Source: Verrucomicrobia bacterium UBA3841 | GTDB lineage: Bacteria; Verrucomicrobiota; Kiritimatiellia; RFP12; UBA1067 | Length of the DNA: 64,000 bases | Assembly (NCBI GenBank): GCA_002392765.1 | Contig: DGHT01000030.1 | Coordinates: 56,410-120,409 of the forward strand | Direction of reading: 5' to 3' | Shown here: positions 1-8,847 of the stretch, piece after piece | Layout: every line of letters starts with the position of its first letter | Numbering within the stretch: position 1 is the first letter of the stretch | Position numbers and translations under genes: made by a program | The notes under the pieces: model-generated | What the model was told of the DNA's origin: nothing | What the model saw: only the letters and a program-made list of their open reading frames with translations | Database searches by the model: none

Positions 1-1212
1 GGAACGAACTCGACATTCACCGCGCTTTCCTACGACGCAGGAAGCAGCACCGACGGCGATGAATCCGAATGGATTCTTTTGATACGCGGAGAAATGAAGA
101 CGGGGAAAACCGTCAAGAACATCTTGCTTGCAGTTCAGCAAGAAGAAGCTCCCAATCCGTTTCTTTCCAACGGATACTGCTACGGCTTCGAAGATTGGGA
201 CGGCTATAGTTTTATGTTCTGGCGCAACATGTGGCAGGACAAGGATTCCTCGTACGCAGCCTCGCAGGCGATTGCCGATGTCAAAGGCTTGTATACGATG
301 TCCATATCCTCCCATGCGGGTGACGGCGGCAACTGGGGACACGGCTGGCTCTCCACCTCAATTCCGGCCAACGGCACGGTGAAGACGACAGGGAAGCTCG
401 CCGATGGAACGGCGATATCGATAACATCACCGCTTCTTTACGATCCGGTATACGGGGGATATTTCACGCTCTTGTACGGAGCACCGTCCTCATACAAAGG
501 CGGATCGGCGTTCTTTATGCCCGTCTTCGACGTGGAAGGGGATGTGTTCAGCACCGGTATTTCGCAATGGACGAACTTTGACCCGGCAGCCACATCGACT
601 TATGGAGAAGGTTTCAGGCGCTCACCCGGATTTGTGGGATATTGGTACAATCCAAGCGTATCCATGTCCGATTTGGATATTTGGGATATGGTGTTCTCCG
701 CAGACCAGCCGGCCCTTTACGCAAGCTCGCTTAAATACACGTACTACAACGACTACGGCATCAAAACGACGGTAAGCCTTCCATGGTGGTGGGACCCTGT
801 AGACACGTCGAAACAAATCGGAAATATCGTGTATGCCAATTATTCAGGAACGGGATTCATAACGGGAAAAGCGACCAAACCGGTGCAGACAGGCGGCAAA
901 TGGGTGTATCAAGGGAAAAACGACGCTGGTTTGACTATTACTTTCAACCCGGCGACAGGCGTTTTCAAGGGGACTTACACCTTCTGGTACGACTACTGGA
1001 AAGAACTTGATGCGACTTCGGCGACGCCAACACTGCGTTCGCCTGTCCACACCTCAAAGAAAGTGAATTTTGAAGGTGTGCTGGTCTGGAACTACAATTT
1101 GGGCGGATTTTTCACATGGGATGATGTATCGTTCTACATCGATCCGAAAACCGGCAAGGAAAAATCCTACAAGTTCAAGCAGTCTTGCAAAGTCGGTCTT
1201 GATATTCAGTAG
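1..1212 (+). CDS. C-terminal part of a large secreted protein, function unknown (5' partial)
   Basis: The frame is open from the first base, so the true start lies upstream and only about 403 C-terminal residues are visible. The protein is rich in Trp, Tyr, Gly and Thr and reads as beta-structure. Near the end it has a module with TFNPATGVFKGTYTF followed by KKVNFEGVLVW and GGFF. From memory, similar modules of the form TGxFxGxF...VxFxGVL...G(Y)F close large surface proteins in Verrucomicrobia and Planctomycetes. No catalytic motif was recognised. A strong hairpin terminator follows at 1265-1294. A cell-surface or exported role is inference; no membrane anchor is visible in this part. Confidence 0.6.
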   Translation, partial: GTNSTFTALSYDAGSSTDGDESEWILLIRGEMKTGKTVKNILLAVQQEEAPNPFLSNGYCYGFEDWDGYSFMFWRNMWQDKDSSYAASQAIADVKGLYTMSISSHAGDGGNWGHGWLSTSIPANGTVKTTGKLADGTAISITSPLLYDPVYGGYFTLLYGAPSSYKGGSAFFMPVFDVEGDVFSTGISQWTNFDPAATSTYGEGFRRSPGFVGYWYNPSVSMSDLDIWDMVFSADQPALYASSLKYTYYNDYGIKTTVSLPWWWDPVDTSKQIGNIVYANYSGTGFITGKATKPVQTGGKWVYQGKNDAGLTITFNPATGVFKGTYTFWYDYWKELDATSATPTLRSPVHTSKKVNFEGVLVWNYNLGGFFTWDDVSFYIDPKTGKEKSYKFKQSCKVGLDIQ

Positions 1213-1264
1213 AGAAAGCCGGCGCTAAAGGCGCCAGCCTTCCCGGGGCGGCGCGAACGGGACG

Positions 1265-1294
1265 GACGGCCGGTCATGCGACCGGCCGTCTTTT
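1265..1294 (+). terminator. Rho-independent terminator after the first gene
   Basis: A perfect 11-bp GC-rich stem (1265-1275 pairing with 1280-1290) with a 4-base loop is followed by TTTT. It lies between convergent genes (plus gene ending 1212, minus gene ending 1304), so it may serve both. Confidence 0.8.
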
Positions 1295-1303
1295 GGCTTT
1301 TGC

Positions 1304-1834
1304 TTAGATGTAGCAGAATATCGTTCCGTCCGCGAAGCGCTTGGTGCCGTCGGGATAGCAGTAGAGAATGCAGTACACGCCATCGATCAGCACTTCCTCC
1401 GTCCAGTAGTAGTCGTCAACCAGGAATACAGGCGGGAGGATGACTGCATGGCGTTCGCCGATGTGGTGCCTGTACGGGTGTATCCTGCCGCAAGGCCTGT
1501 GGTTTTCCGGCCTTGGCGGAGGCGTGTGGCTCGCGTGACGCCTGCCTCCGTGCTGGACGCGGGGCGGAGCTTTGTGTCCAGCCCTGTGCTGCGGCGCACC
1601 GTGCCGCTGCGGAGCGGGGCGCGTCCGTTCGTGCCGTGCGTGTCCCGCGTGTCCGGGCTGCGGCGCGGGCTGGGCGCGGTGTGCGCGGGCGGCTTTCGGC
1701 TGCTGCGCTTGGTGCGCGGACGCCGGGCGGGGCTCCGGTGCGTTTCTGCCTTTGTGCGGAGCCGCGACGGCGGTTGCGCAGACGGCGGCAAATGCAATGC
1801 CCGCGATCATGAGTTTCTTGATATTGTTGTCCAT
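1304..1834 (-). CDS. Small exported His/Pro/Ala/Arg-rich protein, unknown function
   Basis: 176 aa. A short N-terminal segment (MDNNIKK, then a hydrophobic stretch ending AVAAP) reads as a signal peptide. Residues about 25-125 are low-complexity, dominated by His, Pro, Ala, Arg and Gln. The C-terminal 50 residues are more ordered, with DDYYWTEEVLIDGVYCIL and PDGTKRFADGT; this tail resembles small secreted proteins with a compact DGxxY-type end domain. A ribosome site (GAAGG) lies about 6 bases before the ATG. The His-rich body could bind metal, but that is inference. No operon partner; its terminator side is shared with the gene ending at 1212. Confidence 0.65.
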   Translation of the reverse strand: MDNNIKKLMIAGIAFAAVCATAVAAPHKGRNAPEPRPASAHQAQQPKAARAHRAQPAPQPGHAGHARHERTRPAPQRHGAPQHRAGHKAPPRVQHGGRRHASHTPPPRPENHRPCGRIHPYRHHIGERHAVILPPVFLVDDYYWTEEVLIDGVYCILYCYPDGTKRFADGTIFCYI

Positions 1835-1975
1835 AGAACACCTTCACTTTCTTTGTTTGATGTTTCGCAGGAGCCAATCTCCCGCTTATGTCTGCATAGG
1901 GGTGCGAATTCGCGGTTGCTGACAAAAAAGTCAAAGATTGCGGCTGCCATGGGATCGGACCCCATGGCAAGCTGC

Positions 1976-2159
1976 TAACTGGGAAAGCACCCCCTGCTAT
2001 GGCATCGCGAATGCGACTAGACTCTTAAACGGGCGGGACGCCACCCCGCATTGAGCTCGACTTCGTCGACTTCGGCCTTTGGCCTCTGGGGATATGTTCC
2101 CCCAGTAAGCTCGCCTTCGGCTCGGGGGATATGTTCTCTCAGTGTGGCTTTCCCAGTTA
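1976..2159. repeat. MITE/REP-like cassette bounded by 13-bp inverted repeats
   Basis: The arms TAACTGGGAAAGC (1976-1988) and GCTTTCCCAGTTA (2147-2159) are exact reverse complements, 158 bases apart. The inside carries smaller hairpins and the direct repeat GGGGATATGTTC twice. There is no transposase. The size and structure fit a small non-autonomous element or an interspersed palindromic repeat. Without a second copy in this window, mobility is inference. Confidence 0.45.
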
Positions 2160-2257
2160 GTGACGGAGCAAGATGCTCCATCTCCTTGATAAATTCCACA
2201 ATTGCATAATTTCACAATCCTCCGTTCCTCTTCCTTTTCCAAACGGCGTATTCGCTA

Positions 2258-2287
2258 TTGCATTTGAAGGGGAGTTTTTGATATAAT
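2258..2287 (+). promoter_or_regulatory. Promoter of the gene at 2374 (TTGCAT-18-TATAAT)
   Basis: TTGCAT at 2258-2263, an 18-base spacer, then TATAAT at 2282-2287 with TG just upstream (extended -10). The same TTTTTGATATAAT box recurs before pyrD and rpsJ. Confidence 0.75.
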
Positions 2288-2373
2288 TCCACATGACGTT
2301 CTGTTTGCCCGGCGACCGGACGCGCGGCGGGGGCGGCAGGTATTCCACTTAAAAGGCATCGAGGCGGAACATC

Positions 2374-3705
2374 ATGGGAAAAATCCTGATACTTGCGGTT
2401 GGCGCGGCGATTGCCGCATCCACCGCGCTGGCAGACGCGACACGCGACGAACAAGCCTTCAAACGGCGGCTCGGGTACGCAGGGCACTATGTGAAGGAGT
2501 TCGAGCAGGAGGTCGCCCGGCAGCGGGGCGGCGAGAAAAGGGTCTGGCACACAAAAAACGACGCGCTGCAGAAGGTTCAGGAGTTGAAGAGCGATTTCCC
2601 GGACGATCCGGAAGTAGAGGCGCTTTTCCAGCGCGTGAAAAAGGCGCTGATGGCGTCCAAGGGCGATTTTACGGACATAAAGGCCGAGTGGACAGCCTAT
2701 CTGCACAACGAGGAGAATCTCCGCGAACTCATATCGAAAGCCGGCGAGGAGAAGTGGCGCGGACTTATTGCCGCGAACCAGGGCAAGTGTCTCGAAAAAC
2801 TGTTTCCGGCTCCGGATTCGGAGGAAATCGCGCTTGACGACATCAGGGGCACCTACGTGGTTCTTGATGACGTGGAATATCCCGCCAACCAGTTCTACGG
2901 CGCCACGGGTGAATACATTTACTGCGGCAAACCGTCAAGCGGCTACTATTTCATAAGCCTTGGGGGAAGGGCGTGGCTGGGCCCGTACGAAGCCGTTAAA
3001 AGGTATCGCCGCATGGTGGATACCGGTCTCGAAGACGTGAAGAAATGGACGGTTCTCGGGGAAATAGCCGGCATTACGTGCGAAAACACGAACGGCGGCG
3101 AAGAACCTGTCGGCGACTATTTCTACGGATGGGTCGTAAAGCCGGTCGCGATCATGGTTCCGGGCCGCGTCGTCGCGATTTTCGACAAGGACGCCGAATC
3201 TTCCGGACGTTTCGTCGGGGAGGATATGATCGATCAGATCAAAAACGGCTGGTACACCGTAAAGGAAATTCCGGCGGACGTCACTCCGGAGCGCCTCATG
3301 GAAATATTCATGACAGCGATAAAGGAAAAGAATTACAAGCTGTATCTCGACTGCATAGACCCGCAGGTTTTCGGCGGCAAGTACGGCGAGGACGAGGCGT
3401 GCAGATACCATTGGGACCTCCATCAGGAGCGCTTCCACCGCGAGTACGTGCATGCAACGTTCGGCAAGGCTAAAATCACCGTCCAGAAGGGTTTCGACGA
3501 TTCGAACGAACTCGAAAACTTCTTCCTCGACGACAGCCAGAAATCGACTCTCGAGAAAATCGGCGGAGAAAAGGTCGAGCAGGCGGTCGTGGAAAGCCGC
3601 GCGTTCGACAAGAACGGGAAACAGCTCGGCTCTCCGCACGAACACCGCCTGATCCGTCGCAACGGCGGAAGGTGGTACGTACTGGACTACGCGCCGAGAT
3701 TCTGA
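2374..3705 (+). CDS. Exported protein of unknown function
   Basis: 443 aa. An N-terminal signal peptide (MGKILILAVGAAIAAS, cleavage near ALADA) indicates export. Residues 25-130 are charged and helical (KEFEQEVARQR, KVQELKSDFPDDPEVEALF). The middle is beta-rich with GTYVVLDDVEYPANQF and GYYFISLGG. The last 120 residues carry a SnoaL/NTF2-like pattern, LMEIFMTAIKEKNYKLYLDCID ending RNGGRWYVLDYAPRF, which may be a small alpha-beta ligand-binding or scaffold domain. It is probably cotranscribed with the next gene, which starts 27 bases downstream and is also exported. No enzyme motif was found and function is unknown. Confidence 0.7.
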   Translation: MGKILILAVGAAIAASTALADATRDEQAFKRRLGYAGHYVKEFEQEVARQRGGEKRVWHTKNDALQKVQELKSDFPDDPEVEALFQRVKKALMASKGDFTDIKAEWTAYLHNEENLRELISKAGEEKWRGLIAANQGKCLEKLFPAPDSEEIALDDIRGTYVVLDDVEYPANQFYGATGEYIYCGKPSSGYYFISLGGRAWLGPYEAVKRYRRMVDTGLEDVKKWTVLGEIAGITCENTNGGEEPVGDYFYGWVVKPVAIMVPGRVVAIFDKDAESSGRFVGEDMIDQIKNGWYTVKEIPADVTPERLMEIFMTAIKEKNYKLYLDCIDPQVFGGKYGEDEACRYHWDLHQERFHREYVHATFGKAKITVQKGFDDSNELENFFLDDSQKSTLEKIGGEKVEQAVVESRAFDKNGKQLGSPHEHRLIRRNGGRWYVLDYAPRF

Positions 3706-3732
3706 CCCGGACCGAAACCGAAAAAGGACCGC

Positions 3733-4956
3733 ATGGAAATGAAAAAGACATTCGCAGCCATCGTTTTCTCCGCGCTCGCGGCCTGCGCCGCCGCGCAGGA
3801 CATTTCGAGAATGTCCAAAAAGCAGATTGCAGCCCGGGACAAGGAACTCTGGGCGAACGTGGACGGCAATTTGGCCCTCGGCCCTAATTCCAAATCCACT
3901 ATTGCCGGAGAACTCGCCTCGATATCCGCGAAACTTCAGCAGGATTACGTCATTCTCGGCGACCTCATCAAAAACACGCGCGAAAAAATGGGCTCGTCTT
4001 CTTCGCCGGAATATTATTTCGAAGACGCCGGCAAAACGCTCGCAAAATCGGTCGTCACGCAGTCGAAAGCCGATTTCGACAAACTGTACCCCACGCCCGC
4101 CCAAAAGGAGGCGATAAGGGGCTACAAGAACACCCTCCGGTTCCTGACGAATCTTGACCGCGAAATGAGGGTTCCATTCAGGACTTTGATGTCTGAAGTC
4201 AAGAACAGGAAACTGATAACCTCGTATCTGAAAATTTCCCGCTTCGAGGGCAAATACGAGAAATCGGATTTCCACTCGACATTGAAAAGCGTGGAAAAGA
4301 AGTACTACAAACTGGTCAAGACAATAGATACGTTCGCCCAGAACAAGGGAAAATACAAAACACCGTGCGAAAACCTCGTCACGCGGGATCAGCGGCAGGC
4401 CGTATTGAAGAAAATGCTCGACGACCACGACCTTGTCAAGTACATGCAGGCGAACGGACGTCCCACGGTCAGATTCGGACGCTCATGCTACGTTCTCGAT
4501 AAATATCTGAAGGAAATGAACGCTTCGAAGATCGCAAAAGTGAAGGAAGACCTGTCCGCATACACGGCCGAACACAACAAGGTCGCCCAAAAATGCGAGG
4601 ATTTCAGGGAAAGATACTACAAGATCGCTTTCGAAATCCCGCCGTCCAACCGCGAAAGCGTGGCTCTTGCCATGAAAGGGTATTTCAAATACATGCACGA
4701 GGCGAGCGTGTTTTTCAACAAGACGTACTGGGCGCTGATAGACCGGCTCGAGGGAGGAAAGACGAACATGAGCAAACTGCGCTCCTTCAAGGAACTGGGG
4801 GATGCGTGGAAACTGGCCGGCAGCGCCTCGCCGTCGGACGGGGAACCGCAATATCTCGAACGGGCCAACGCGATGGCCAAGGACATCCAGAAGCGTTTCG
4901 ACGACGCCTGCATCAAGATTTCCGAAAAACAAGGCAAGCCGGCCGTCGCTTACTAG
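3733..4956 (+). CDS. Exported, mostly helical protein of unknown function
   Basis: 407 aa with a signal peptide (MKKTFAAIVFSALAACAAAQ). The ACAAAQ end gives a cleavage site, and a lipobox-like LAAC is also readable. The mature part is lysine-rich and helical throughout (ISAKLQQDYVILGDLIKNTREK, KVKEDLSAYTAEHNKVAQKCEDFRERYYK) and suggests a long helical bundle or coiled coil. AAAAGGA before the ATG at 3733 supports this start; ATG 3739 is the alternative. It follows the gene at 2374 closely and probably shares its promoter. No homologous family was recognised. Confidence 0.7.
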   Translation: MEMKKTFAAIVFSALAACAAAQDISRMSKKQIAARDKELWANVDGNLALGPNSKSTIAGELASISAKLQQDYVILGDLIKNTREKMGSSSSPEYYFEDAGKTLAKSVVTQSKADFDKLYPTPAQKEAIRGYKNTLRFLTNLDREMRVPFRTLMSEVKNRKLITSYLKISRFEGKYEKSDFHSTLKSVEKKYYKLVKTIDTFAQNKGKYKTPCENLVTRDQRQAVLKKMLDDHDLVKYMQANGRPTVRFGRSCYVLDKYLKEMNASKIAKVKEDLSAYTAEHNKVAQKCEDFRERYYKIAFEIPPSNRESVALAMKGYFKYMHEASVFFNKTYWALIDRLEGGKTNMSKLRSFKELGDAWKLAGSASPSDGEPQYLERANAMAKDIQKRFDDACIKISEKQGKPAVAY

Positions 4957-4987
4957 GCGTCGAATTTCCTGCGTAAAAAATTACTGT

Positions 4988-5016
4988 TTGCGCTTTTGTG
5001 CGAAAAATGATATAAT
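4988..5016 (+). promoter_or_regulatory. Promoter of the small basic protein gene (TTGCGC-17-TATAAT)
   Basis: TTGCGC at 4988-4993, a 17-base spacer, then TATAAT at 5011-5016 inside TGATATAAT. Transcription would start near 5023, leaving a short leader with GAAAGGA before the ATG at 5047. Confidence 0.75.
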
Positions 5017-5046
5017 ACTATTTCAAATTCGAAAGGAATACCATCC

Positions 5047-5202
5047 ATGAGCCAGCATGCATCTCTTAAAGGAACGAGCAAAATCACGTCCCGCCGCAAC
5101 GTTCTGAAGCGTTTCGAGCGCGTCAACCTTCTCCAGAAGAGGGGGGAATGGAAAGCGGGCGACCGCGGACTCGGTCTCAAGAAGACCAAGCCCGAAGCTT
5201 GA
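5047..5202 (+). CDS. Small basic protein of the Verrucomicrobia/Chlamydiae type
   Basis: 51 aa: MSQHASLKGTSKITSRR, then NVLKRFERVNLLQKRGEW and a basic end GLKKTKPEA. The pattern MSQHxSLK...RNVLKRFERxxxL is that of a small basic protein family described in Verrucomicrobia, Chlamydiae and relatives (TIGR04137, from memory). Its function is not established; the high Lys/Arg content suggests RNA or ribosome contact. It stands alone, with a strong TGATATAAT promoter 36 bases upstream and a good terminator downstream, which points to high independent expression. It is a useful lineage marker. Confidence 0.8.
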   Translation: MSQHASLKGTSKITSRRNVLKRFERVNLLQKRGEWKAGDRGLGLKKTKPEA

Positions 5203-5230
5203 TTGCGCGTTTTCGTTTTTCGCACTAGCC

Positions 5231-5270
5231 AGATTGCCGCGGTTTGCAAAGTCGCGGCAATCTTTGTTTT
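5231..5270 (+). terminator. Rho-independent terminator after the small basic protein
   Basis: An 11-bp stem AGATTGCCGCG (5231-5241) pairs with CGCGGCAATCT (5253-5263), followed by TTTGTTTT. The minus-strand methyltransferase gene ends at 5289, so it probably works in both directions. Confidence 0.85.
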
Positions 5271-5288
5271 CGTCCAGCGGATTCCTGT

Positions 5289-6509
5289 CTAGACGAATTT
5301 GCCGAGGTGTTTCGACAGCATGGCGCCAAGGCGCGTTTCCAGCCATGGCGTCACTTTCCACCAATCGCGCAATTCGAGATATTCGCCGACAGCCTGCGAT
5401 TGTCCGCTTTTGACTCCGTAAACGCATTTGATCATTACGTTCCTCGACGTCGCTTCGCTTGAAACGAATTCGACGACCTGCGTCCTGAAGCCGAGTATGC
5501 GCATTATCTGCGCGCGGAAGGCGTCGGTCAAGATGTCGCAGAGCCGTTCGCGCAATATCGAATGGCGCAGCAGTCCGGCGAATACGCCCTCGGGCTTGAC
5601 GGTCTTGTTGAGCTCGTGCTGGCAGCAGGGCGCGGACAGGATGTATTTCGCCTTCCATTCGACGCCTTTGGCGAGAGCTTCGTCCGTTGCCGTGTCGCAT
5701 GCGTGAAGCGACACGACCATGTCGGCTTTGTCGACATTGAACTGGGAAAGCTCCGACACGGTGAATTCTATCTTTCCGTCGAGGTCGAGCGACGAGACGG
5801 TTTTTCTGGCGCTCTCGATCACGTCGGCGCGGCGGTCCACGCCGATGACTTTCACGTCCTCCATCCCGAGCGCGAGGGTCAGATAGTGCCACAGGGCGAT
5901 TGTCAGGTACGCTTTGCCGCAGCCGCAATCGACGACGGTGAAGCGGCCCTTGCAGGCGGGTTTGCCGTCCGCGCCGCGTTCAAGTGTTTCGCCGACGGAT
6001 TTGAGGAATTCGTTCACCTGGTCGTACTTGCCGCGCATGGAAGCGCGCACGGCGCCGTTGCCGTCGGCTATCGAAATGGCTTTGAGGAGCGTCGTCGAAT
6101 CGAACGAGGTCAGCGGGGTGTTCTTCACACGGTCGTGGGGCATCGCCTTGACGTCGCGGTTCATCGGTGCCGACCGCGATTTCAGCACGTGGCCTTTCTT
6201 TGTGACGCGGATATGGATGTCGCCGCCGGACGTCATGACGTGCATGTCCCTCGCCCCGGGTTGCGAGATTATCTCTTCAAGCGCTCCCGCGACATCGTCA
6301 GGATTGAGGTTTTTGACTTGCGGGGCGCTGCCGCCGTCCACCGATTCGGCCTGGAACACCCTGCGTCCGGACATGGAAACGGGGCGCAGCGAAATCCTGA
6401 ACGTCGATCCTCCGCGCCTTACGGACTGGACCAGTTTCATGAACCCGTCGCCCAGAACCGCGGAGCGTATTTCCTCTTTTAGAGCATCGTCGAGATCGAA
6501 TCTTCCCAT
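5289..6509 (-). CDS. SAM-dependent methyltransferase, METTL25/RRNAD1-like
   Basis: 406 aa from the ATG at 6509, which has AAAAGGAG at good spacing; longer in-frame starts lack such a site. Residues about 195-300 form a Rossmann methyltransferase fold: VVDCGCGKAYLTIAL (SAM-binding loop), VIGVDRR (acidic end of beta 2) and SLHACDTATDEAL. HAC(D/G)xATDxAL with a following PCCQHE resembles the METTL25/RRNAD1-like group of uncharacterised methyltransferases. The N-terminal 150 residues are poorly conserved. It is the last gene of the murD-ftsW-xseA operon, 1 base after the xseA stop. The substrate is unknown; RNA is likely. Confidence 0.75.
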   Translation of the reverse strand: MGRFDLDDALKEEIRSAVLGDGFMKLVQSVRRGGSTFRISLRPVSMSGRRVFQAESVDGGSAPQVKNLNPDDVAGALEEIISQPGARDMHVMTSGGDIHIRVTKKGHVLKSRSAPMNRDVKAMPHDRVKNTPLTSFDSTTLLKAISIADGNGAVRASMRGKYDQVNEFLKSVGETLERGADGKPACKGRFTVVDCGCGKAYLTIALWHYLTLALGMEDVKVIGVDRRADVIESARKTVSSLDLDGKIEFTVSELSQFNVDKADMVVSLHACDTATDEALAKGVEWKAKYILSAPCCQHELNKTVKPEGVFAGLLRHSILRERLCDILTDAFRAQIMRILGFRTQVVEFVSSEATSRNVMIKCVYGVKSGQSQAVGEYLELRDWWKVTPWLETRLGAMLSKHLGKFV

Positions 6510-6510
6510 T

Positions 6511-7686
6511 TTATTCTCCTTTTCCGCAGGTGTCGCCGGTTCCGGCGCGTTCGAAAGTCGAGACGATACTGCCGTTGGCAAGCGTCGTGACGAGCATGTC
6601 TCCCGGAGAGAGCGCGTCCGGAGACTTTACGACCGCGCCTTTCCCGTCGACCGTTATGGAATACCCCCTTGCCAGAACCGCGAAAGGGGAGAGCATGTCG
6701 AGCTTCTGCGAGAGAGCGTCGACTTTCGCCGTTTTTTTCACAAGCCACAGTTTCAGGGCCGACGCCATCCTGCCGTACGCGCCGTCGACTCTCTGCGCCA
6801 TGTATTCGTATTTGCCGCGCAGCGAGGAGACGAGCGACGAGGCGCACTTGTCGAGCTTGCGCACGAGTTCGCGCAGTTCGGGTACGGCGATTTCCGCCGC
6901 GATCGACGGAGTCCCGGCGCGCACGTCCGCGGCGAAGTCGCAAAGGGTGAAATCGGTCTCGTGCCCCACTGCGGAAATCACCGGTATCGGCGAGGCTGCG
7001 ACCGTGCGCACCAGCGTCTCGTCGTTGAAGGGGAAAAGGTCTTCGAAACTGCCGCCGCCGCGGGCGACGATGACGATATCGGCTCTCCATTCCGCGCAGC
7101 CCGCGAAATACCGCAGACCGGCGGCGAGCGTGGCCGGGGCGTCGACTCCCTGCACGGAGGCGGGGAAGAGCCGGATTTCGACGGCCGGGAAGCGGCGCGT
7201 CAGAACGCGGCACATGTCATGTACAACGGCGCCGGCCTCGCTGGTGACGAGACCGATTCTGCGCGGCAGAAACGGCAGCGGGCGCTTCTTCGCAGGGTCG
7301 AAAAGGCCTTCGGCGCCGAGTCTGGCCTTCAGCTCCAGGTATCTCTGCATCAGGTCGCCCTCGCCGACGGGCTTTGCGGCCAGAACCACGAGCTGGCAGG
7401 ATCCTTTCTGCGGATACATCGAGACGTTGGCGTAGACTATGATCTTCGCCCCGTCTTTTAGAGAGGCCGCCGCTTTGCACCGCGCGAGGGCGGATTTGAA
7501 CATGACGCACTGTATTTGCGCTCCGGCGTCCTTGAGCGTGAAGTAGGCGTGTCCGCTGGGATAAAGTTTGAAGGAGCTGATTTCCCCTTCGACGAATGTC
7601 TTCGAAAACCTCGTCTCGAGAGCAAGTTTTATGTCCGAAACAAGCGATGATACCGAATGCGGATTTTCCTTTGATTCACCGGCCAT
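6511..7686 (-). CDS. xseA: Exodeoxyribonuclease VII large subunit
   Basis: 391 aa, near the usual 400-450. The N-terminal OB-fold reads VEGEISSFKLYPSGHAYFTLKD. The catalytic domain has GLVTSEAGAVVHDM, then DIVIVARGGGSFEDLFPFNDE and the strongly conserved SAVGHETDFTLCDFAADVRAGTPSIAAE. A helical region and the C-terminal RGYSIT segment follow. With the small subunit XseB it degrades single-stranded DNA in the cytoplasm. No xseB lies next to it here. It sits 6 bases after the ftsW stop and 1 base before the methyltransferase start, so all are probably one transcript. Confidence 0.93.
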   Translation of the reverse strand: MAGESKENPHSVSSLVSDIKLALETRFSKTFVEGEISSFKLYPSGHAYFTLKDAGAQIQCVMFKSALARCKAAASLKDGAKIIVYANVSMYPQKGSCQLVVLAAKPVGEGDLMQRYLELKARLGAEGLFDPAKKRPLPFLPRRIGLVTSEAGAVVHDMCRVLTRRFPAVEIRLFPASVQGVDAPATLAAGLRYFAGCAEWRADIVIVARGGGSFEDLFPFNDETLVRTVAASPIPVISAVGHETDFTLCDFAADVRAGTPSIAAEIAVPELRELVRKLDKCASSLVSSLRGKYEYMAQRVDGAYGRMASALKLWLVKKTAKVDALSQKLDMLSPFAVLARGYSITVDGKGAVVKSPDALSPGDMLVTTLANGSIVSTFERAGTGDTCGKGE

Positions 7687-7692
7687 GCAATG

Positions 7693-8844
7693 TCATTTCT
7701 TGGTTTTTCTCAAAGCGAACGGACGGCGTGCTTCGCCGGAATGCAGACCGACGGAGAAAATCAGTCCGACCGCGAGGAACGAACTCAGCATGCTTGTGCC
7801 GCCGTAGCTGAAGAAAGGCAGCGCCATTCCTTTCGTCGGAAGGGCGTGGCATACGACGCCAATGTTGAACATGGCCTGGAAAAACACGATGAACGCCATG
7901 CCGAAAGCTATGAAGCGCCCCAGTCTGTCGGACGACGTGTACGCTATGCAGCAGGAAAAAACGAAAAACAATACGAAAAGAAGTATCGCGAGGGATGTGA
8001 AAACGGCGCCCAGTTCTTCTGCGAGGATCGCAAAAATGAAGTCGGTGTGCGCTTCGGGCAGATAGTGGTGCTTTTGCATGGATTGCGTAAGACCCACTCC
8101 CCACAGCCCCCCGTTGCTTATCGCCACAAGGGCCTGGTTCGTCTGGTATGCCGCGTTCGAGGAGGCGTCCGCCGAAATATTCGACCCCGTCAGGTCGAAT
8201 CCCAGGAATGCGGCCATTCGCGCCATGCGGTTCGGGTTTTTCCAGACCCGGTACGCAAATACCGCAACGCCGGCGAGCACGGCGGGCGTGAAGTGCAGTA
8301 TCTTCGCGCCCGCGAGGAACATTACCATGAAGCCTGACAGGGCGACGACCATCACCGACCCGAAGTCGGGTTCCAGGATGATAGGCAGCAACAGGACGGC
8401 GAGGAAGGCCGACGGTATCGCTACGCCGTGAATGAACGTCTCCACCTTCAAAGCCATCTTGTCCATCCATACGGCGATGGCGATTACCGCCGCCGGTTTT
8501 GCGAATTCGCTGGGCTGGAGTCTCAGCGGCCCGAGGGATATCCATCTGCGAGAGCCGTTTATCGGGTCGAAGGCGAACACCCACGCGAGCATTGCCAGGA
8601 CGCCTACGACGAAAATGCCCGTCAAAACCCATCTGTCCCGCCAGATGTGGTAGTCCAGCCGGGCGGCGGCGATGGCAATCGCCGCGCCCGCCGCCATGTA
8701 CATGAACTGGCGCTTCATGAAGAAGAGCCTGTCCGAATGCAGGCGGATCGCATTCGTTTCGCTCGCGCTAGACAAAATCACAAGGCCCAGAGCCACGAGC
8801 GCCGCGACTACCAGGCCTAGCGAGTATAGCGCGAATTTACGCAT
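7693..8844 (-). CDS. ftsW: FtsW/RodA-family peptidoglycan glycosyltransferase, probably FtsW
   Basis: 383 aa of mostly hydrophobic sequence with about ten membrane segments. SEDS-family signatures are clear: LQPSEFAKPA, the loop LEPDFGS, HTDFIFAILAEELG, and the end PFFSYGGTSML. SEDS proteins polymerise lipid II with a partner PBP. Placement between murD and xseA, with a LysM lipoprotein, favours the division protein FtsW over RodA. The gene starts 3 bases after the LysM gene ends, which indicates coupling. Confidence 0.9.
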   Translation of the reverse strand: MRKFALYSLGLVVAALVALGLVILSSASETNAIRLHSDRLFFMKRQFMYMAAGAAIAIAAARLDYHIWRDRWVLTGIFVVGVLAMLAWVFAFDPINGSRRWISLGPLRLQPSEFAKPAAVIAIAVWMDKMALKVETFIHGVAIPSAFLAVLLLPIILEPDFGSVMVVALSGFMVMFLAGAKILHFTPAVLAGVAVFAYRVWKNPNRMARMAAFLGFDLTGSNISADASSNAAYQTNQALVAISNGGLWGVGLTQSMQKHHYLPEAHTDFIFAILAEELGAVFTSLAILLFVLFFVFSCCIAYTSSDRLGRFIAFGMAFIVFFQAMFNIGVVCHALPTKGMALPFFSYGGTSMLSSFLAVGLIFSVGLHSGEARRPFALRKTKK

Positions 8845-8847
8845 CGC

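Larger units (their letters stand above)
1835..2373. other. Gene-free interval with hairpins and a repeat cassette
   Basis: About 540 bases without a convincing gene. It holds the upstream region of the minus gene at 1834, a hairpin (1945-1953 pairing with 1961-1969, TGCCATGGG arms), a 13-bp inverted repeat (1976-1988 and 2147-2159, TAACTGGGAAAGC), and between those arms a 12-base direct repeat GGGGATATGTTC at 2088-2099 and 2125-2136. A promoter for the gene at 2374 closes it. Short minus-strand open frames run across the cassette but lack coding character. Confidence 0.6.

Noticed and set aside
2017..2199. 60-aa minus-strand frame in the repeat cassette
   Set aside because: It is made of the repeat itself and has no independent coding evidence.
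2935..4428. 497-aa open frame on the minus strand
   Set aside because: It lies opposite two well-supported exported-protein genes; its composition is a mirror of their codons, and it has no ribosome site or known domain.
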